From Fidelibacterota bacterium (GTDB taxonomy: Bacteria; Fidelibacterota; Fidelibacteria; Fidelibacterales; Fidelibacteraceae): a stretch of 8,275 bases of DNA. The stretch lies in NCBI GenBank assembly GCA_030596185.1, contig JAUVKP010000033.1:1-8275 (forward strand). Direction: 5' to 3'. Numbering within the stretch: the first letter of the stretch is position 1; each line of letters begins with the position of its first letter. Below, piece by piece: positions 1 through 7,310 of this stretch. The position numbers and the translations under genes are program-made. Below the pieces are notes generated by a model. That model saw only the letters and a list, made by a program, of their open reading frames with translations, was not told where the DNA came from and did no database searches.

Positions 1-1
1 T

Positions 2-1678
2 CAGGTTCTTGTCTCAAAGATCGCGGATATGGAATGGATCATTACAGACTCGGAAGTGGAAGCACTTCTTCTTGAAAACAATCTCATCAAACAACATGTG
101 CCCCGCTATAATATTATGTTGAAGGATGATAAAACATATCCATATATCTGTATCAGTAATGAAGTTTTTCCGCGTGTATTTTCTACACGCAATATTGTTC
201 AGGATGGCTCGCGCTACTATGGTCCCTACACCGATCAAAGCCATGTCAAACGTTTGCTTAAGGTCATTTATAAAACCTTTCCAATTCGCACTTGCCGAAG
301 AAAAATTGAAGATGGTGGAAATCCAAAAGATAAGCCTTGTCTGCAATATCATCTTGGAAATTGCAAAGCACCATGCATTGGAAAGATCTCAAAAAAAGAA
401 TATCAAGAAACCATTGAAGAGATCATTCGCTTTCTTAATGGAAATACACGACCCGTGATATCGCGATTAACCGAAGAAATGGAACAAGCCTCTGAAAACA
501 TGGATTTTGAAAATGCTGCGAGACTTCGCGATCGCCTGCTTGTTTTGAAAAAATATACCAATAGCCAATCTGTAGTTCAAACCGATTTTATGAGCAGGGA
601 TGTTGTAGCGCTTGCAATTGCAGACCATGATGCTATTGTGACTATCTTTCGTCTACGAGAGGGAGCACTTATTGGACGCGAGCGATTTCATTTGAAACAT
701 ATCGAACATCAGGATCGACAAGATATCCTCAAAGATTTCATCCGTAGCTATTATTCAAAGACCAGCCTTTTTCCTAAAGAAGTATTTATTGAACTCGACG
801 AAGACATTCAATTATTCGAAGACTATTTAAAAAAGATCTCCAAAAAGACGATCAAGATCATTCGTCCCGAACGCGGAAAAAAAGCAAAGCTATTTACCCT
901 TGCCAAAAAAAATGCCGATATGCTTCTAAAAGAAATATTGCTCCAAAAAATGAAACTATCTATTCAACCGACCAAAATGGTAGAAGCTCTTCAACAGGCA
1001 TTAAATCTTTCAGTACCACCGCTGAGAATAGAGGGATTTGATATATCGCATTTTCAAGGTAAAGAAACCGTGGCTTCGATGGTGTATTTTGAGAATGGTG
1101 CCACCAAGCGTTCAGCATATCGAAAATTCATTATACGCTCAGTGGACAAGCCCGATGACTTCCAAAGCATGCGAGAGGTCGTAGAACGACGCTATTCGCG
1201 TCTTTTAAAAGAAAACGCTGTCTTACCAGATCTAATTTTGATCGATGGCGGCAAAGGACAACTCAGTGTTGCAAAGACCGTGTTAAATGAATTAGGCTTG
1301 AACAATATTCCGGTTATCGGGTTAGCAAAGCGCCTGGAAGAAGTTTTTATTCCCGACTATTCTCAAGCACAGAATATTCCCAAGACCTCACCCGCCGTGA
1401 TCCTGCTCAGGCGCATCCGCGACGAAGCGCATCGCTTTGCCATTACCTTTCATCGTAACAAGCGCGGTAAATCCATGGTAAAAAGCATTCTTGATGATAT
1501 CCCGGGAATTGGTGAAACCCGCAGAAAGAAACTACTGAGTACCTTTGGGTCTATACAGGAAATTGAAAAACATAAGGCAGAAGATATTTCAAAGAAAGCA
1601 GGCATTCCTTTAAAATTGGCTGAAACCATATTACTAACTCTGGCACAGGATAAAGATGAAGAAAACGGAAAATTATAA
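2..1678 (+). CDS. uvrC: UvrABC system protein C (excision nuclease subunit), 5' end outside window
   Basis: UvrC makes both incisions beside DNA lesions loaded by UvrA/UvrB in nucleotide excision repair, in the cytoplasm. The reading frame is open from base 2. The ATG at 29 is internal, because nine upstream codons (QVLVSKIAD) continue the family alignment; about 50 N-terminal residues, including the GIY-YIG tyrosines, are missing. Numbering the 558 visible residues from base 2: the end of the GIY-YIG nuclease domain with SEVEALLLENNLIK (17-30); four cysteines at 98, 113, 121 and 125, matching the [4Fe-4S] cysteines described in E. coli UvrC; a UVR (UvrB-binding) helix pair around 155-188; the RNase H-like 3'/5' nuclease domain with D347 (GFDISH), D415 (LIDGGKGQL) and H477 (DEAHRF), the expected DDH triad; and C-terminal tandem helix-hairpin-helix DNA binding (about 493-548, IPGIGETRRKKLL). 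Estimated full length of about 610 residues is normal. The 3' end overlaps the next gene by 23 bp. Confidence 0.98.
   Translation, partial: QVLVSKIADMEWIITDSEVEALLLENNLIKQHVPRYNIMLKDDKTYPYICISNEVFPRVFSTRNIVQDGSRYYGPYTDQSHVKRLLKVIYKTFPIRTCRRKIEDGGNPKDKPCLQYHLGNCKAPCIGKISKKEYQETIEEIIRFLNGNTRPVISRLTEEMEQASENMDFENAARLRDRLLVLKKYTNSQSVVQTDFMSRDVVALAIADHDAIVTIFRLREGALIGRERFHLKHIEHQDRQDILKDFIRSYYSKTSLFPKEVFIELDEDIQLFEDYLKKISKKTIKIIRPERGKKAKLFTLAKKNADMLLKEILLQKMKLSIQPTKMVEALQQALNLSVPPLRIEGFDISHFQGKETVASMVYFENGATKRSAYRKFIIRSVDKPDDFQSMREVVERRYSRLLKENAVLPDLILIDGGKGQLSVAKTVLNELGLNNIPVIGLAKRLEEVFIPDYSQAQNIPKTSPAVILLRRIRDEAHRFAITFHRNKRGKSMVKSILDDIPGIGETRRKKLLSTFGSIQEIEKHKAEDISKKAGIPLKLAETILLTLAQDKDEENGKL
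1647..1650 (+). promoter_or_regulatory. Ribosome binding site of the YgjP-like gene, inside uvrC
   Basis: AGGA lies 5 nt before the ATG at 1656, within the last codons of uvrC. It supports a start that overlaps uvrC in another frame, and hence translational coupling of the two genes. Confidence 0.6.
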
Positions 1679-2363
1679 TCTCCAACATGCAGAAGAAAAT
1701 ATCCCCATCGAATTACAGTATGGGTTTCGCAAGCGTTTGACGTTAACAGTCTATCCGGATCGCAGAGTGCTTGCTCGGATTCCTTATGGATTGTCCAAAC
1801 GAAAAGTTGAATCGTACTTCCAAAAGAAAGCTAAGTGGATACTCAAACATCTTGAATACTTTGAAGAGCATCCCCCCGAACCGGAGAAAAAATATTTTAA
1901 TGATGAGAAACACCACTATCTTGGAAAAGAATTCAAACTCAAATTAACTTCAGGACTTACTTATCTTGAAATTGAAAATGACCATTTACTGATTAGCATC
2001 AAAGATCCAAACGATAAAGAGATGGTTGCAAAGGCTTTGAATCACTGGTACAGGAGAGAAGCGATCAAGATATTAACCCCTCGATATCATGAGATCCTGG
2101 AACGATTGCAATATCTTAAGCTCCCAAAAACCACTCTGCGCTTTTATAAAATGAGACGTCGCTGGGGTTCTTGCTCACTTAAACATGTTATCACATTAAA
2201 TACTGAGTTAGTTAAAAAAGATATCTACTTGATTGATTATGTGATCATTCATGAAATTTGCCACCTGAAGGTTCCGGCACATAATAAAGCATTTTATTCA
2301 CTTCTTGAATCAGTAATGCCGGATTGGAAGGTGTGGCGTGCGGTTTTGAATAACGTAAATTAG
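1656..2363 (+). CDS. YgjP-like zinc metallohydrolase (PF01863, former DUF45 / M48-like)
   Basis: A 235-residue protein of the YgjP-like family. Family hallmarks in the second half are RRRWGSCS (167-174), then a long helix with HEICH (H199, E200, H203) and a third likely zinc ligand H209 in PAHN, followed by the conserved aromatic after the site (FY, 213-214). The zincin-type HExxH motif indicates a metal-dependent hydrolase. The biological substrate is not settled for most members: the family is named for peptidases, but the E. coli homologue is annotated as a UTP pyrophosphatase. The N-terminal half (about 17-130) carries the beta-rich fold with YPDRRVLARIPYG typical of the family. There is no signal peptide or membrane segment, so it should be cytoplasmic. 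It starts inside uvrC behind an AGGA site and is probably translated from the same message. The overlap does not prove a repair role. Confidence 0.9.
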   Translation: MKKTENYNLQHAEENIPIELQYGFRKRLTLTVYPDRRVLARIPYGLSKRKVESYFQKKAKWILKHLEYFEEHPPEPEKKYFNDEKHHYLGKEFKLKLTSGLTYLEIENDHLLISIKDPNDKEMVAKALNHWYRREAIKILTPRYHEILERLQYLKLPKTTLRFYKMRRRWGSCSLKHVITLNTELVKKDIYLIDYVIIHEICHLKVPAHNKAFYSLLESVMPDWKVWRAVLNNVN

Positions 2364-2367
2364 AGTA

Positions 2368-2390
2368 TAAATGAGCTCCGCTACCATTTA
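2368..2390 (+). repeat. Small imperfect hairpin after the YgjP-like gene
   Basis: TAAATG at 2368-2373 pairs with CATTTA at 2385-2390 across an 11-nt loop containing GAGCTC, 4 bp after the stop codon. The stem is only 6 bp, AT-rich and not followed by a T tract, so it is at best a weak mRNA 3' structure and not a convincing intrinsic terminator. Confidence 0.2.
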
Positions 2391-2413
2391 CAGAAAACAA
2401 TCTAATGTTGTGC

Positions 2414-2442
2414 TTGTTAAAATAACAAAATATTATTAAAAT
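2414..2442 (+). promoter_or_regulatory. Candidate sigma-70-type promoter for the envelope cassette
   Basis: TTGTTA (2414-2419) and TAAAAT (2437-2442) are separated by 17 bp in the AT-rich gap between the YgjP-like gene and the lipoprotein gene. The -35 box is one arm of the inverted repeat TTGTTA-AAA-TAACAA (2414-2428), which could be an operator. The predicted start of transcription near 2450 would leave a leader of about 40 nt. In such AT-rich DNA a chance match is possible, and Bacteroidota-type promoters use different boxes, so this is tentative. Confidence 0.4.
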
Positions 2443-2478
2443 TACTTATAACAAATAATAAATTATGAAATAATTAAA

Positions 2479-2482
2479 AAGG
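2479..2482 (+). promoter_or_regulatory. Ribosome binding site of the lipoprotein gene
   Basis: AAGG within AAAAAGG lies 7 nt upstream of the ATG at 2490. It fixes that ATG as the start directly before a well-formed lipoprotein signal peptide. Confidence 0.55.
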
Positions 2483-2489
2483 TATTAAA

Positions 2490-3524
2490 ATGAAATTATG
2501 GACAAAGTGCTTCTGCATCATTTTATTGGGGTTGTCAATTTTAATATCATCATGCATTTTTAAACCAACACCTACTGTCCAATCTTATTATCTATATGCC
2601 GGTAATTGGGATTATGATGAGGTATTTGTGATTGACACTGAAAATAATACTGTTGTTGATACCTTGGACGGGTTTGGACATGTATGGGATGTTGCTATAA
2701 CTCCCGGTGGAAATAAGTTATATGTATGTACAAGAGAGGGAATGTACAACGCACTAGGAGCAGTTTATTCTGTTGATCTAAAAACTAAAGAAAAAAATAT
2801 TATTCTTGACGAATCGGCTGATGTATATATCAGCACAAACGGAATTCCCTTAATTGTTGCATACATACCTCATGATTCAACGTGTCAGGTGGGATTTATT
2901 GACACCTTGACGGATGAAATTGATTTCTTTGATAGTTTGGATATAGTTGATCTTGCAATTAATTATCAAACTATAGTTTTTGATCCTGATGAGCCGGTTT
3001 TCTATGCATGGTCAAATGAACGCAGGTTATTTGCTTATGATTATAATAGGGAAGAAATAATCAGAAATTATAGCTCTGAATCTTTATCTAAAAATATGGT
3101 GATTTCTAAGGATGGTAATTATCTATATTTTCCTTATAAAGCATTGGATATTGAAAAGGATTCAATCGTTGCAACATGGGATGGTAAAAAGGGGGCACTT
3201 GCTCTTAATCCCAATGGTGATTATTTATATCTTACTGATTATGGATATCCCTTTTCAACACATTTATCACCACCCAGTGGACAGATTAAGGTATTTCAAA
3301 CTTCAATAAATTCTGAAGCCTATATAATTGATGTTAATGATGCAGCTAAACATTACTATCCACATTTAGATAGAATAATCATTTATCCAGACGGTAATAA
3401 AGCTTACGTCAGTAGCCCGGGAGAGATTTTTGTTATTGATTTGAATTCTAAACAGGTAACGGATGTGATAAACGCTGGAGAAAGTGATGTTTGGATCAAA
3501 TCACTTGTAATTGGTAAAAAGTGA
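2490..3524 (+). CDS. Secreted beta-propeller lipoprotein (YVTN/YncE-like repeats)
   Basis: A 344-residue protein. Residues 1-22 form a lipoprotein signal peptide: basic start (K2, K6), hydrophobic core, and lipobox ISSC with C22 as the lipidated cysteine; it should be anchored in a membrane facing the periplasm or the surface. The rest consists of repeated beta-propeller blades of YVTN/YncE type. Blade-like strands are YLYAGN..EVFVIDTENNTVVDTL (34-59), WDVAITPGGNKLYVC (66-80), MVISKDGNYLYFP (203-215), GALALNPNGDYLYLTD (235-250) and IIIYPDGNKAYVSS..EIFVIDLNSKQV (296-323). First and last blades resemble each other, as in a closed propeller. No catalytic motif is visible; such propellers usually bind proteins or ligands. 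It lies 54 bp upstream of the protease gene with no terminator between, so co-transcription is likely. The specific partner is unknown. Confidence 0.8.
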   Translation: MKLWTKCFCIILLGLSILISSCIFKPTPTVQSYYLYAGNWDYDEVFVIDTENNTVVDTLDGFGHVWDVAITPGGNKLYVCTREGMYNALGAVYSVDLKTKEKNIILDESADVYISTNGIPLIVAYIPHDSTCQVGFIDTLTDEIDFFDSLDIVDLAINYQTIVFDPDEPVFYAWSNERRLFAYDYNREEIIRNYSSESLSKNMVISKDGNYLYFPYKALDIEKDSIVATWDGKKGALALNPNGDYLYLTDYGYPFSTHLSPPSGQIKVFQTSINSEAYIIDVNDAAKHYYPHLDRIIIYPDGNKAYVSSPGEIFVIDLNSKQVTDVINAGESDVWIKSLVIGKK

Positions 3525-3568
3525 GACTCAGAGGATAATTAAGATAATTCATAATAATAAATTTAAGT

Positions 3569-3572
3569 GAGG
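3569..3572 (+). promoter_or_regulatory. Ribosome binding site that decides the protease start
   Basis: GAGG sits 6 nt before the ATG at 3579. An in-frame GTG at 3567 overlaps this site and would only add MRKN, so the ATG at 3579 is the more credible start. Confidence 0.75.
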
Positions 3573-3578
3573 AAAAAT

Positions 3579-6500
3579 ATGAAAAAGTTATATTTCATAA
3601 AGGTATTATTATTTCTAATATTTATTAATCTTTTTTCGATTATTTATTGTCAGGAGTATTTTTATTATTCTTATGGTGAAAAAATACCTTTAGTATTATC
3701 AGAGCATGAAATTACACTTAAATTTAAGACGGAAACAACCTTGCAACAGAGACAAAACGTATTGTCTAAAGAATCTTTAATAAGAGAGTCTGTTCCAATA
3801 AAACTTGCTGCTTGTAAGGAATTTTTGACATGTAAATTGGAATCACCAACTAATGTAACACAGCTTGTTTCCCATTTAAAACAAAATAAAGAGATAGATA
3901 TAGTCAATCCAGTATGTTTCATTAATGGGAAAACTAAAGTGCGATTATATGATCGCTTCGTTGTTCAGTTCAATACTTTCACTTCAAAGCAGGAAATTGA
4001 TGCGTTAAATGATAAGTATCATGTTAAAATAATAAAAATTAGTTCAGCATCGCCTAATCGATATGTCCTCAAAATAACCGCTGAAACAAATATGTCTGTT
4101 TTAGATATAGCAAATATCTATCACATTGATCCTCGTGTAGAGTATTCGCTTCCGGATTTCATTGTAGATGTGAATTTGTGCAGTGTTCCCAATGATACTT
4201 ATTTCTCAAATCAATATTATCTCCGAAATACAGGGCAAACCGGGGGAATAAATGGAGTGGATATTAATGTGGACCCAGCATGGGATTTGACATCCGGTTC
4301 ATCATCGATTACTGTAGCAGTGATTGATGCCGGTGGTAGTGCACATGAAGATATCCCTGCAAGCAGGATTGCTGGAGGTTACGATTACATTGATGAAGAT
4401 AATGATCCAAGCGCAGGAGGTAATGAGGCACATGGAATGGCCTGTGCTGGTATAATTGCAGCTACAAAAGATAATAATATAGGAATATCGGGTATAGCCC
4501 CTAAAAGTAAATTAATGTTTTTTCGAGTTTTTAATAGTTTCAAAGAAGGAGCTGTATCGCATTTTGTTGAAGCAATAGACTCGGCTTGGATGAGTGGTGT
4601 GGATATAATTAATAATAGTTGGGGGTTTTCTGGCCCCCCTAATAATGATATAAATGCTGCAATAGGTCGAGCAATGACTCAAGGTAGAAATGGAAAAGGA
4701 ACTTCTGTTGTGTTTGCTGTAGGAAATAATGCAGACAGAAATAACAATTATTATGGATTTATTGAAAATCCGGCTTCGCATCCCGGGGTCATTGCTGTTG
4801 GTGCTATAGATAAATCGAATAATATCCAAAATTATAGTCCTCGTGGTACTGGTGCTCAATTAACCGTTGTCGCACCCAGCGGTGCAACTTCAACAGATTT
4901 AGCAGAGAAAACTTATAAATTAAATGGTGATGTTTGGTCAACAGATATTTCTGGGCAACCAGGATGGAACAGCGGTGTTTATGGCATAGGATCACCCACG
5001 GAATATATAAAATATATTTGGGATTCACCCGGTGGGGATGCAAGTTCTGTCGGTAACTATACTGCTCGTTTTGGTGGTACTTCAGCAGCCTGCCCACAAG
5101 TATCTGGAGCTGTTGCATTAATTTTATCTTTGAATCCAAATCTAACAAAATCGCAAGTTAAATTTATAATAGAGCGCACTGCAACTAATATGGGTTCATC
5201 GTATAGTATTGACTATGGTTATGGCCGTTTGAATGTATATGATGCTCTTGAATATACTCTTGAACGACATGGAGGGACACTGCGGGATGATGTTAAGCTA
5301 AACAACTCGCTCTCGATTGAATTTGGAGCAGAGCTAACGATAGCTTCTAACGCAATCCTTGATTTGAACTCATTTTCCATATTTAAAGCAGATGATTATG
5401 CAACAATTACAATTGAAAATGGAGCAACAATTGATCCGTATATATGCCTGAAAAACGGTTCTGTCGTTAAAGGATTATATCCAAATCTTGAAGATGCCTT
5501 GACAGTTGCCAGCTCGGGTGAAACAATAGAAATTGGAAGCGATATAACATTATCATCAGATATTACCGTTGGTAATGGTATTACATTAAAGGTAAATGAA
5601 AACGGTGAACTTAAATTTGCATCAGGAAAATATTTATATGTGAATAGCGGTGGAAACCTGACAGCCAATGGCGCAACCTTTACCAGCACCTCCAGCACTT
5701 GGAGCGGTATTAAATATAATAGTGGAAGCACAGGAAGCTTAACAAATTGCAGCATCTCAAATGCAAGTAACGGTGTCTATCTGAATGGATCAAACCGAAC
5801 GATCACAAATTGTACGATCACAAACTGTACAAATGGTATTTATTGTAAAAATTGCGTGATGCCTTACTTGGAATCCAATACGATCAGTGGTGGAATAAAA
5901 GGTATCAATAATTACTACTCAAGCCCCAAAATTGTTGAAAATACAATTTCAAGTACAACAGGTATTTACAATTACTATTCTTCTCCTAATATCGGCGATA
6001 ATGAGATTACAAGTACAGGGATAGCTATATATTGTGAAAACAACTCTTCTCCAAATGTAGCTACGCTTGAAGGAGCCAGCGCATCAAACTATTGTCATGC
6101 TAGCTCAGTTATATACGGAATTTTTGCAACGAACAGCTCTCATCCTGTATTTGGTGCAACAGAATGCGGTGGAAATTACGGCGATAACAGTTTTGTGTAT
6201 AATTCCTGTGATGCACTGGCATATGCTAAGGACGGATGTTCCATCTATGCGCCTCATAACTGGTGGGGATCATCTTCGCCCTCACAATATCTGTTTGAGG
6301 AAGACGGCGGAACTATCATATATTTACCTTGTCTTGGATCTATACCTACCTATAGCATGCAACAGCCTTCACCTGAAAATAATTTGTTTGATACCAGAGT
6401 GATGTTGTCTTCTTCAGTACCGGAAACTCAGGAGGCGTCCGAAGATCTGACTAAATACTATAATGACCAATGGAGCTTAAAGAAGAAAATTGAATTTATC

Positions 6501-7310
6501 AGGTATTTATATGCCGAGAGTGAAGCGGTAGGTGTTGCTGACCTCTGTAAAGACATCATTTTTGAAAACCCCTATGCGCCGGAAGCTTTTACTGCTTTGG
6601 ATATGATCTACCAAATCTCAAAGAATGAAAAAATCAAGAAGGACATTGATAAAAATATGTTCAAAACATACCTGAAGACCTTCGAAGGTGATAAAAGCAA
6701 TAAACTGCTTGTAGCCAGTGCCATATTAATTTTAGCCGGTCTTGAAAAAAACATATCCCGTATGGACAAGGTCTATAATGAACATAAAAACGATTACATG
6801 GGCAAATATGCTTTACATCAGCAATTTATGTACTATTTCCATGAAGTAGAGGATATGGAACTAGCCAAAAAAATACTCTATGAGATGGATGAGGTTTATC
6901 CTGATGAGGCGGTTACCTATGAGTCTCATGTCTTAATGGGCGATGATGTGGTTGATTACAGAGAGTTTTATGGGAAAAATACTCCCGAAACTGTTCAATT
7001 AACTATGACTGATATATCAGAAATCATTCCTGAAGAATATTCACTCAACGCAACATATCCAAATCCCTTTAATCCAACTACTACATTGGAGTACGCGCTA
7101 CCTGTACAGTCCAAAGTGAATTGCAGTATCTTTGATGTAGCCGGTAATCTGATCAATGAATTTGTTTATGACCAAAACCCGGGTATCCATAAGATCATCT
7201 GGAACGGTTCGAATGTATCAAGCGGTATCTATTTGATTCGATTTACCGCAGAAGCTCAGGATGGATCAAACTCATTTGTAGATTATCAGAAGGTAACCTT
7301 GCTTAAATGA
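3579..7310 (+). CDS. Secreted S8 (subtilisin-family) serine protease with beta-helix and C-terminal sorting domain
   Basis: A 1243-residue exported protease. Residues 1-24 are a Sec signal peptide (MKKLYFIKV, then a hydrophobic run, ending YC before QEY). Residues about 43-120 and 121-197 are two prodomain-like repeats resembling the fervidolysin N-prodomain. The S8 catalytic domain spans about 205-560: D250 in VAVIDAGG, H285 in AHGMACAG, oxyanion N383 in FAVGNN, and S502 in GGTSAACPQVSGA. Residues about 565-920 form a right-handed parallel beta-helix with coils such as GIYNYYSSPNIGDNEI and many cysteines, closing with NWWGSSSPSQYLF. Residues about 950-1130 are alpha-helical with no recognised motif. 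Residues about 1152-1243 are a T9SS-type A / FlgD-like sorting domain (YPNPFNPTTTLEY, SGIYLIRF). It is probably secreted across the outer membrane and attached or released; the propeptide and sorting domain would be removed. Substrate unknown. It overlaps the next gene by 4 bp. Confidence 0.92.
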   Translation: MKKLYFIKVLLFLIFINLFSIIYCQEYFYYSYGEKIPLVLSEHEITLKFKTETTLQQRQNVLSKESLIRESVPIKLAACKEFLTCKLESPTNVTQLVSHLKQNKEIDIVNPVCFINGKTKVRLYDRFVVQFNTFTSKQEIDALNDKYHVKIIKISSASPNRYVLKITAETNMSVLDIANIYHIDPRVEYSLPDFIVDVNLCSVPNDTYFSNQYYLRNTGQTGGINGVDINVDPAWDLTSGSSSITVAVIDAGGSAHEDIPASRIAGGYDYIDEDNDPSAGGNEAHGMACAGIIAATKDNNIGISGIAPKSKLMFFRVFNSFKEGAVSHFVEAIDSAWMSGVDIINNSWGFSGPPNNDINAAIGRAMTQGRNGKGTSVVFAVGNNADRNNNYYGFIENPASHPGVIAVGAIDKSNNIQNYSPRGTGAQLTVVAPSGATSTDLAEKTYKLNGDVWSTDISGQPGWNSGVYGIGSPTEYIKYIWDSPGGDASSVGNYTARFGGTSAACPQVSGAVALILSLNPNLTKSQVKFIIERTATNMGSSYSIDYGYGRLNVYDALEYTLERHGGTLRDDVKLNNSLSIEFGAELTIASNAILDLNSFSIFKADDYATITIENGATIDPYICLKNGSVVKGLYPNLEDALTVASSGETIEIGSDITLSSDITVGNGITLKVNENGELKFASGKYLYVNSGGNLTANGATFTSTSSTWSGIKYNSGSTGSLTNCSISNASNGVYLNGSNRTITNCTITNCTNGIYCKNCVMPYLESNTISGGIKGINNYYSSPKIVENTISSTTGIYNYYSSPNIGDNEITSTGIAIYCENNSSPNVATLEGASASNYCHASSVIYGIFATNSSHPVFGATECGGNYGDNSFVYNSCDALAYAKDGCSIYAPHNWWGSSSPSQYLFEEDGGTIIYLPCLGSIPTYSMQQPSPENNLFDTRVMLSSSVPETQEASEDLTKYYNDQWSLKKKIEFIRYLYAESEAVGVADLCKDIIFENPYAPEAFTALDMIYQISKNEKIKKDIDKNMFKTYLKTFEGDKSNKLLVASAILILAGLEKNISRMDKVYNEHKNDYMGKYALHQQFMYYFHEVEDMELAKKILYEMDEVYPDEAVTYESHVLMGDDVVDYREFYGKNTPETVQLTMTDISEIIPEEYSLNATYPNPFNPTTTLEYALPVQSKVNCSIFDVAGNLINEFVYDQNPGIHKIIWNGSNVSSGIYLIRFTAEAQDGSNSFVDYQKVTLLK
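5799..5828 (+). repeat. 15-bp tandem duplication inside the beta-helix
   Basis: Two adjacent copies, ACGATCACAAATTGT and ACGATCACAAACTGT, differ at one base. They encode TITNC-TITNC (protease residues 741-750). The near identity at DNA level points to a recent in-frame duplication in the beta-helix. Confidence 0.85.

Noticed and set aside
29..31. ATG at 29 as the start of uvrC
   Set aside because: The frame is open back to base 2 and the upstream codons encode conserved UvrC sequence; the GIY-YIG start of the domain is missing, so the gene begins before the window.
126..458. A 110-codon + strand frame and a 112-codon - strand frame (14-352) within uvrC
   Set aside because: Both are shadows of conserved uvrC sequence.
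2368..2390. Hairpin after the YgjP-like gene as a strong terminator
   Set aside because: The stem is 6 bp, AT-rich, with a large loop and no T tract.
3567..3569. GTG start for the protease
   Set aside because: It overlaps the GAGG ribosome binding site of the ATG at 3579 and adds only four residues before a signal peptide that is complete from that ATG.
3579..3650. Protease as a lipoprotein through C24
   Set aside because: The residues before the cysteine are IIY; a tyrosine at -1 does not fit a lipobox, so ordinary signal peptidase I cleavage is more likely.
4512..5755. Long open frames on the - strand inside the protease gene (115, 114 and 119 codons)
   Set aside because: They lie opposite a clear domain-rich gene, have low-complexity translations and no family features.
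5700..6060. CRISPR-like or minisatellite array
   Set aside because: The repeats follow protein coils in the beta-helix, vary at third positions and lack spacers of constant length; only the 15-bp pair at 5799-5828 is a true DNA repeat.
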